From Candidatus Heimdallarchaeota archaeon AB_125 (GTDB lineage: Archaea; Asgardarchaeota; Heimdallarchaeia; Heimdallarchaeales; Heimdallarchaeaceae): DNA of 8,189 nt. The position numbers and the translations under genes were made by a program. Below are positions 5,499-8,189 of this stretch, one piece after another; position 1 is the stretch's first letter; every line of letters starts with the position of its first letter. The DNA lies in NCBI GenBank assembly GCA_001940755.1, contig MEHH01000111.1, forward strand, positions 1-8,189, in the 5' to 3' direction. The notes below the pieces were generated by a model. The model saw only the letters and a program-made list of their open reading frames with translations, had not been told where the DNA came from and did not search any database.

Positions 5499-5843
5499 AT
5501 GAATGAAACTAAGAATCGTAGAACACTGATTGAAAGAGCTCAAGCAATATTCAAGTTAGTTGATTACGAGGACTGTTCTTTCCCAAAATCAAAACTTCAG
5601 AAAGTAGGTCTAAATCCAGCTACAGCAGAGAAGTGGTTGGATCTTATTGTGTATATACAAAAGCAACCTAGAATTAGGTTGATAAAAACAAAAAATACAA
5701 CAATAATAGAAAAACATGAAGAAAAGTATCACACGATGAGCAGAGAAATATTCATGGATTCAGAGAGAAGCTACAAAGAACGATTTGATGCTTTGCAGGA
5801 TTATCTTAGTGCTCTTATAACCTCAGAAAGATTAAAAAAATAA
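5499..5843 (+). CDS. Small winged-helix-like archaeal protein (possible DNA-binding regulator)
   Basis: A 114-residue basic protein without membrane segments. Residues about 10-38 (ERAQAIFKLVDYEDCSFPKS, then KLQKVGLNPATAEKWLDLI) look like a helix, turn and recognition helix. They are followed by IQKQPRIRLIKTKNTTIIEK (53-72), whose two short strands joined by a basic turn resemble the wing of a winged helix. The last 40 residues are charged and helical (EIFMDSERSYKERFDALQDYLSAL), possibly a dimerising coil. This arrangement suits a small transcription factor, but I cannot name a family. It diverges from the EutA-domain gene across 63 bp that contain two interleaved inverted repeats, so it could control that gene and itself; this is inference. 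Translation probably begins at the ATG at 5499, with a TATA-like TTTTTATG about 27 nt upstream. It ends 14 bp from the convergent DegV gene. Confidence 0.65.
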   Translation: MNETKNRRTLIERAQAIFKLVDYEDCSFPKSKLQKVGLNPATAEKWLDLIVYIQKQPRIRLIKTKNTTIIEKHEEKYHTMSREIFMDSERSYKERFDALQDYLSALITSERLKK

Positions 5844-5847
5844 AAAA
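5834..5847 (-). terminator. Oligo-T terminator of the DegV gene
   Basis: The minus strand reads TTTTTTATTTTTTT beginning 11 nt past the DegV stop codon. It is the strongest T-run in the window. It overlaps the 3' end of the convergent winged-helix-like gene, where it encodes the final Lys-Lys and stop. Confidence 0.6.
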
Positions 5848-5857
5848 GTAGAGACTT

Positions 5858-6724
5858 TTAGAAATAAGAAATCAAAGCAATAACATTTGGACCTGTATGA
5901 GCAGATATAGTAACTCCTGTGCATCTAGTTGTTATTTTCGCTTTCTTGAAATGTTTCTTTAATTGTTTCTTCATTCTACCTGCATAGTCTAAGTTATTAC
6001 CATGAATGATAACAACTTGTTTTGGAAATCTAGTAAAGTTCTCTGAAGCTAATTCAAGGATTTTATGTATCCCCTCATCTGTATCTGTTACAGATGTAGC
6101 AACTTCATTTTGACCTTCTTGATTAACGACTGTGATTGGTCTCTTTCTCAGTAAAGTTCCAAGAAAATATTTTGTAATAGAGATTCTACCACCCTTACGT
6201 AGGTATTTCAATGAAGGAAACAGTATGTATGTTTTGATGTTCTTAGCCTGTTCTCCAAGTTTAATTGCTATTTCTTCAGCCTCTAGACCTTGTTTTTGTA
6301 AGTTCATTCCTTCTTCAACTAACAATACTTCGGAATAAGAAGCGTTCAATGAATCTACAAGGTGAACTTTTACGTTCTTGTTTTTTCTTTTAAGCATATT
6401 TGCACCTAAACGTGCACTGTTAATTGTTCCACTCAAACCTGAACTTAAAGTTACCACTATTATTTCTTTAACTCCTTCTTTTGCTAATTCTTCATATGCA
6501 ATAAAGAAATCATTAGGGGTTGGTTGAGCAGTTTTAGCTGAGAAATCGTCAACTGTATTGTATTTATCATAATAGGAATCAAGATCAAAATTTTTGTCTT
6601 CTAGATGTACAACATCGTCTGCATCACTAAAAGTTATACTAAGAGGAACAACTTTTACACCTATCTTTTCAGCATAGTCAGGATCAATATCTGAACCACT
6701 ATCAGTAACAAAACCTAATTTCAT
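5858..6724 (-). CDS. DegV-family lipid-binding protein (FakB-like)
   Basis: A 288-residue protein of usual DegV length. The family signatures appear in order: VTDSGSDID at 6-14 (usual TDSTSDL), KTAQPTPNDF at 64-73 (usual TSQPS), TLSSGLSGTINSAR at 92-105 (the binding loop of the N-terminal lobe), SLKYLRKGGRIS at 171-182 (lobe junction), and AHTGPNVIAL at 275-284 (usual H-x-G-P-G; His276). In bacteria such proteins (FakB) hold a fatty acid and present it to the kinase FakA for acyl-phosphate formation. Archaeal membranes use isoprenoid ethers, so the ligand here may be another amphiphile or an exogenous fatty acid. No FakA-like kinase is visible in the window. The start at 6724 is supported by a TATA box (minus CTTATAAATA) about 25 nt upstream with no ribosome binding site. 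It lies 50 bp downstream of the alpha/beta hydrolase gene on the same strand but has its own promoter. Confidence 0.93.
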   Translation of the reverse strand: MKLGFVTDSGSDIDPDYAEKIGVKVVPLSITFSDADDVVHLEDKNFDLDSYYDKYNTVDDFSAKTAQPTPNDFFIAYEELAKEGVKEIIVVTLSSGLSGTINSARLGANMLKRKNKNVKVHLVDSLNASYSEVLLVEEGMNLQKQGLEAEEIAIKLGEQAKNIKTYILFPSLKYLRKGGRISITKYFLGTLLRKRPITVVNQEGQNEVATSVTDTDEGIHKILELASENFTRFPKQVVIIHGNNLDYAGRMKKQLKKHFKKAKITTRCTGVTISAHTGPNVIALISYF

Positions 6725-6740
6725 AGATTTTTAATAGATT

Positions 6741-6753
6741 CTATATTTATAAG
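6741..6753 (-). promoter_or_regulatory. TATA box for the DegV gene
   Basis: The minus strand reads CTTATAAATATAG with TATAAA centred about 25 nt before the ATG at 6724, so transcription should begin at the start codon (leaderless). It sits in the 50-bp gap after the alpha/beta hydrolase gene, showing that DegV need not depend on read-through. Confidence 0.65.
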
Positions 6754-6774
6754 AAATACTCTGAAACCTTAATA

Positions 6775-7659
6775 TCAATCTTTGATAAATTTCAATACTA
6801 GTTCATTGAATTTACTTGAATTAGTGTATTGGGGTGCATGCCCTATATCTTTCATAGGATGAAATATGATTCCTGGTAAATATTCGATAACTTTCGTATG
6901 AAGCTTAAAAGAAACACTTCCATCAACTTCCCCCCAAATCAACATTTTAGCCATCTCTATTTTTCCTACTTCCTTGTAAACATCTTCTAAATGGTACACA
7001 TTCATCTGAGTTCCAGTTAACAAAAGTGCTTTCAGAAAACCCTTGTATTCCATCTGTTCAACCACTTTCTTGAATTCATCAGAATTAATATCTTCGATTT
7101 GTAAAACTGATTTTATCCTTTTACTCATAATTTTATGCCCAAAGTTATAGAAAATAATATTTCTTAACAAAGGAATCTTAAAGAGTAATGCTGAAGATAA
7201 TCCAGGAGATGGGAGTCCTATTGGGGCTACAAGAATTAATTTACTTACTACTTCAGGATAAGTTTTAGTGAAGTTTAAGCTAATCGCACCTCCCATAGAC
7301 CAACCAATAAGAAATATCTTGTGCTTTTGAAAATTAAGTTCTACTAGTAGTTCATGTAGTTGTTTTACGAATAGATTGTTATCATATCTTTTTTTTGGTC
7401 TATCAGAAAATCCTCTACCAAATAGATCATAGCGCAAAACTTGGAAACCTTGTTTAGTAAAATCTTCAATTTGTTTATCCCAAGCAAAATACGGTGTGAC
7501 GAATCCATGGACTAAAACAATCAAATCTCCCTTTTCAGATCCTAATAATTCATAATGAGTATGGCCATCTGTTAGTTTGATAAAATTCCCTGGAAGCTTT
7601 GAACGAGTCACTGAAGTTAACTCTTTAGTTTCGTACTTCATATAACCACTACCTACCAT
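6775..7659 (-). CDS. Alpha/beta-fold hydrolase
   Basis: A 294-residue alpha/beta hydrolase. Visible landmarks are LIVLVHGFVTPYFAWDKQI (46-64) with the oxyanion-hole His51-Gly52, and VLRYDLFGRGFSDRP (74-88), the typical strand-4 and turn signature. The nucleophile elbow is IGWSMGG (118-124) with Ser121. The acid is likely Asp246 in IWGEVDGSV, and the catalytic His is His274 in IGHAP. A cap region of about residues 150-230 includes a Leu/Ile/Phe-rich segment (ALLFKIPLLRNIIFYNFGHK, 157-176), suggesting a greasy substrate. The family cleaves esters, lactones or C-C bonds; the substrate is undetermined. Two starts are possible: ATG 7659 and ATG 7641 (MKYETKEL). CCTATTTTTAG (minus, 7680-7690) suits the first as a TATA box at about 26 nt, and TAAATAT (about 7666-7672) suits the second. 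It lies 52 bp downstream of the tRNA-Pro gene on the same strand. Confidence 0.94.
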   Translation of the reverse strand: MVGSGYMKYETKELTSVTRSKLPGNFIKLTDGHTHYELLGSEKGDLIVLVHGFVTPYFAWDKQIEDFTKQGFQVLRYDLFGRGFSDRPKKRYDNNLFVKQLHELLVELNFQKHKIFLIGWSMGGAISLNFTKTYPEVVSKLILVAPIGLPSPGLSSALLFKIPLLRNIIFYNFGHKIMSKRIKSVLQIEDINSDEFKKVVEQMEYKGFLKALLLTGTQMNVYHLEDVYKEVGKIEMAKMLIWGEVDGSVSFKLHTKVIEYLPGIIFHPMKDIGHAPQYTNSSKFNELVLKFIKD

Positions 7660-7679
7660 TTGACATATTTAGATATTTT

Positions 7680-7690
7680 CTAAAAATAGG
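7680..7690 (-). promoter_or_regulatory. TATA-like box for the alpha/beta hydrolase gene
   Basis: The minus strand reads CCTATTTTTAG, centred about 26 nt before the ATG at 7659. A second AT-rich element at about 7664-7674 (ATCTAAATATG) is spaced for the alternative ATG at 7641. Both lie between the T-runs following the tRNA and the gene. Confidence 0.45.
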
Positions 7691-7692
7691 TT

Positions 7693-7711
7693 AAAAAATG
7701 TAAAGCAAAAA
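7693..7711 (-). terminator. Oligo-T terminator after tRNA-Pro
   Basis: On the minus strand two T-runs, TTTTT (7707-7711) and TTTTTT (7693-7698), follow the 3' CCA of the tRNA immediately. This is the usual archaeal end signal for short RNA genes. Confidence 0.6.
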
Positions 7712-7819
7712 TGGTGACCGGACCGTGAGTTTCAGTTTTTCAGAACGCATCTGAAACCTTTTGAACACGGGATCACCTGGTCCCAAACCAGGGGCCATAC
7801 CAAGCTAGACCATCCGGTC
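7712..7819 (-). tRNA. tRNA-Pro (anticodon TGG) with a 31-nt T-loop insertion, probable intron
   Basis: On the minus strand the cloverleaf folds as follows. The acceptor stem is GACCGGA/TCCGGTC (7 perfect bp), then T8 G9. The D-stem is GTC/GGC with loop TAGCTTGGTAT, including conserved A14, G18 and G19. The anticodon stem CCTGG/CCAGG is perfect, with loop TTTGGGA giving anticodon TGG at 7783-7785. The variable region is TGATC, the T-stem CCGTG/CACGG is perfect, the discriminator is A73, and CCA is encoded (7712-7714). G35, G36, G37 and A73 are as expected for proline. Only the T-loop is abnormal: 38 nt (7728-7765) instead of 7. Removing 31 nt (for example 7730-7760) leaves TTCAACT; a shifted removal leaves TTCAAAT. 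Either is a normal T-loop. The insertion can form GGTTTCAG/CTGAAACT (8 bp with one G-U). I could not draw a strict bulge-helix-bulge at cut sites that leave a 7-nt loop. Confidence 0.85.
7730..7760 (-). other. Inferred T-loop intron or insertion of tRNA-Pro
   Basis: This is the 31-nt excess over a normal tRNA, placed between positions 58 and 59. The exact ends can slide by one or two bases because the junctions are A-rich. The insert is AT-rich and self-complementary: TTTCAG can pair with either of two CTGAAA copies, giving alternative hairpins. Non-canonical T-loop introns are known in some archaea, mainly Thermoproteales. An expanded, non-spliced loop is the alternative. Confidence 0.55.
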
Positions 7820-7950
7820 AGTAGTCTTACACTATCTGCGTTAAACTCATCTAATTAAGCTTTTCGTTCTTGTAATAAGTGGTTTAATCAAACATTATGG
7901 CGAGGCTTTAGGGAATGTTAATGATACTTTACTAGTTTCATTTACATTTG

Positions 7951-7970
7951 TATATAACAACATTAATGTT
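7951..7970 (+). promoter_or_regulatory. TATA box with adjacent 12-bp palindrome
   Basis: TATATAA (7951-7957) is among the best TATA boxes in the window and would start transcription near 7978. Directly after it AACATTAATGTT (7959-7970) is a perfect 12-bp palindrome, the same layout as the TATA/operator pair in front of the hydrolase gene at 2596. ATGTTAAT (7915-7922) and its inverted copy ATTAACAT (7999-8006) flank it. The remainder of 7820-7950 shows no gene or RNA that I can support. Confidence 0.5.
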
Positions 7971-8003
7971 TAACTCGATAAAACAACCATTTTACAGTAT
8001 TAA

Positions 8004-8189
8004 CATCATGTTTATGTTCTAACACTCAACGATAATTGGGAAACTATCGGTGACCAGATAGGAAGACCAAGCACATTTGAAACAGTCATTAATGCCTCAT
8101 ATTTCTTCGAAAGGGAATTCGGAATCAAGTTGATCCACATTCTAGAACTCGAATGGCAGCCTGAGAACTTAAGCTCAGTAGTAGTCGAT
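8004..8189 (+). pseudogene. Coding-like sequence without a start codon, running off the right edge (possible frameshifted or truncated gene)
   Basis: After a TAA at 8001-8003, one plus-strand frame stays open for 62 codons to the window edge and reads like real protein: NDNWETIGDQIG, RPSTFETVINASYFFEREFG, IKLIHILELEWQPENLSSVV. The mixture of acidic, aromatic and hydrophobic residues is far better than in the opposite strand, which is also open but Ser-rich. Its codons are more GC-rich (ATC, CTC, GTC, GCC) than its neighbours'. No ATG or GTG occurs in this frame; a TTG lies at 8130. The nearest ATGs (8008, 8014) are in another frame and stop at 8020-8022. A TATA box at 7951 would place the transcript start near 7978. 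The segment 'VINASYFFEREFGIKLIHILELEW' in outline resembles the stretch before the zinc site of reprolysin-like metalloproteases, a weak resemblance only. Options are a small frameshift near the start, a truncated relic, or an unusual start codon. Confidence 0.5.

Noticed and set aside
6132..6338. Open plus-strand frame of 68 codons
   Set aside because: Antisense to the DegV gene, which has clear family motifs throughout.
7715..7820. tRNA on the plus strand
   Set aside because: The outer stem TGACCGGA/TCCGGTCA is symmetric, but only the minus strand gives a D-arm with GG, a seven-base anticodon loop with T33 and a TTC-containing T-arm.
7820..7950. C/D-box-like element (AATGATAC) near 7920
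   Set aside because: No matching D box (CTGA) at suitable spacing was seen, so no small RNA is claimed.
8020..8189. Open minus-strand frame at the right edge
   Set aside because: Its translation is Ser-rich and pattern-poor (for example SQLSLSVRT at its end), while the opposite strand reads as plausible protein, so it is treated as a shadow.
1..8189. CRISPR array, insertion sequence or integrase
   Set aside because: No spaced direct repeats, terminal inverted repeats with a transposase, or recombinase motifs were found on either strand.

Overview
The window looks like chromosomal DNA from an AT-rich uncultured archaeon. The evidence is archaeal rather than bacterial. Most genes have a TATA-like box about 24-28 nt before the start codon and no Shine-Dalgarno sequence, which fits leaderless transcription. 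Oligo-T tracts sit at gene ends. A tRNA-Pro gene carries a 31-nt insertion in its T-loop, of the kind expected from archaeal tRNA introns. The AT-richness and the flavour of the proteins (short winged-helix-like proteins, a Cys2/His2-type insert in front of a EutA domain) suggest an Asgard-type lineage. That placement is an impression, not a proof.

Left part (1-1863): a GNAT acetyltransferase runs off the left edge on the minus strand. It is divergent from an isoprenylcysteine/phospholipid-methyltransferase-like integral membrane enzyme at 440-1204. A 173-bp gap follows, then a small four-helix membrane protein of unknown function (1378-1863).

Centre (1878-3288): a TetR-family repressor (minus) and a metallo-beta-lactamase-fold hydrolase (plus) are divergently transcribed from a 148-bp gap. 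The gap holds two copies of a 21-bp operator-like motif (19/21 identical). Each copy overlaps the downstream edge of one gene's TATA box, and a third related palindrome lies between them. This looks like a compact repressor/hydrolase switch.

Right of centre (3300-6724): a 711-residue protein ends in a complete EutA domain (ethanolamine ammonia-lyase reactivase) but has about 237 extra N-terminal residues with a possible zinc site. No EutB or EutC is visible. It is divergent from a 114-residue winged-helix-like protein that shares a 63-bp promoter region with it. A DegV-family lipid-binding protein follows on the minus strand.

Right end (6775-8189): an alpha/beta hydrolase and a tRNA-Pro(UGG) gene, both minus. 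Then comes a TATA-driven plus-strand region where convincing coding sequence (8004 to the edge) has no in-frame ATG or GTG. It may be a broken or frameshifted gene, possibly from a metalloprotease-like protein.

No CRISPR array, insertion sequence, integrase, attachment site or rRNA was seen.
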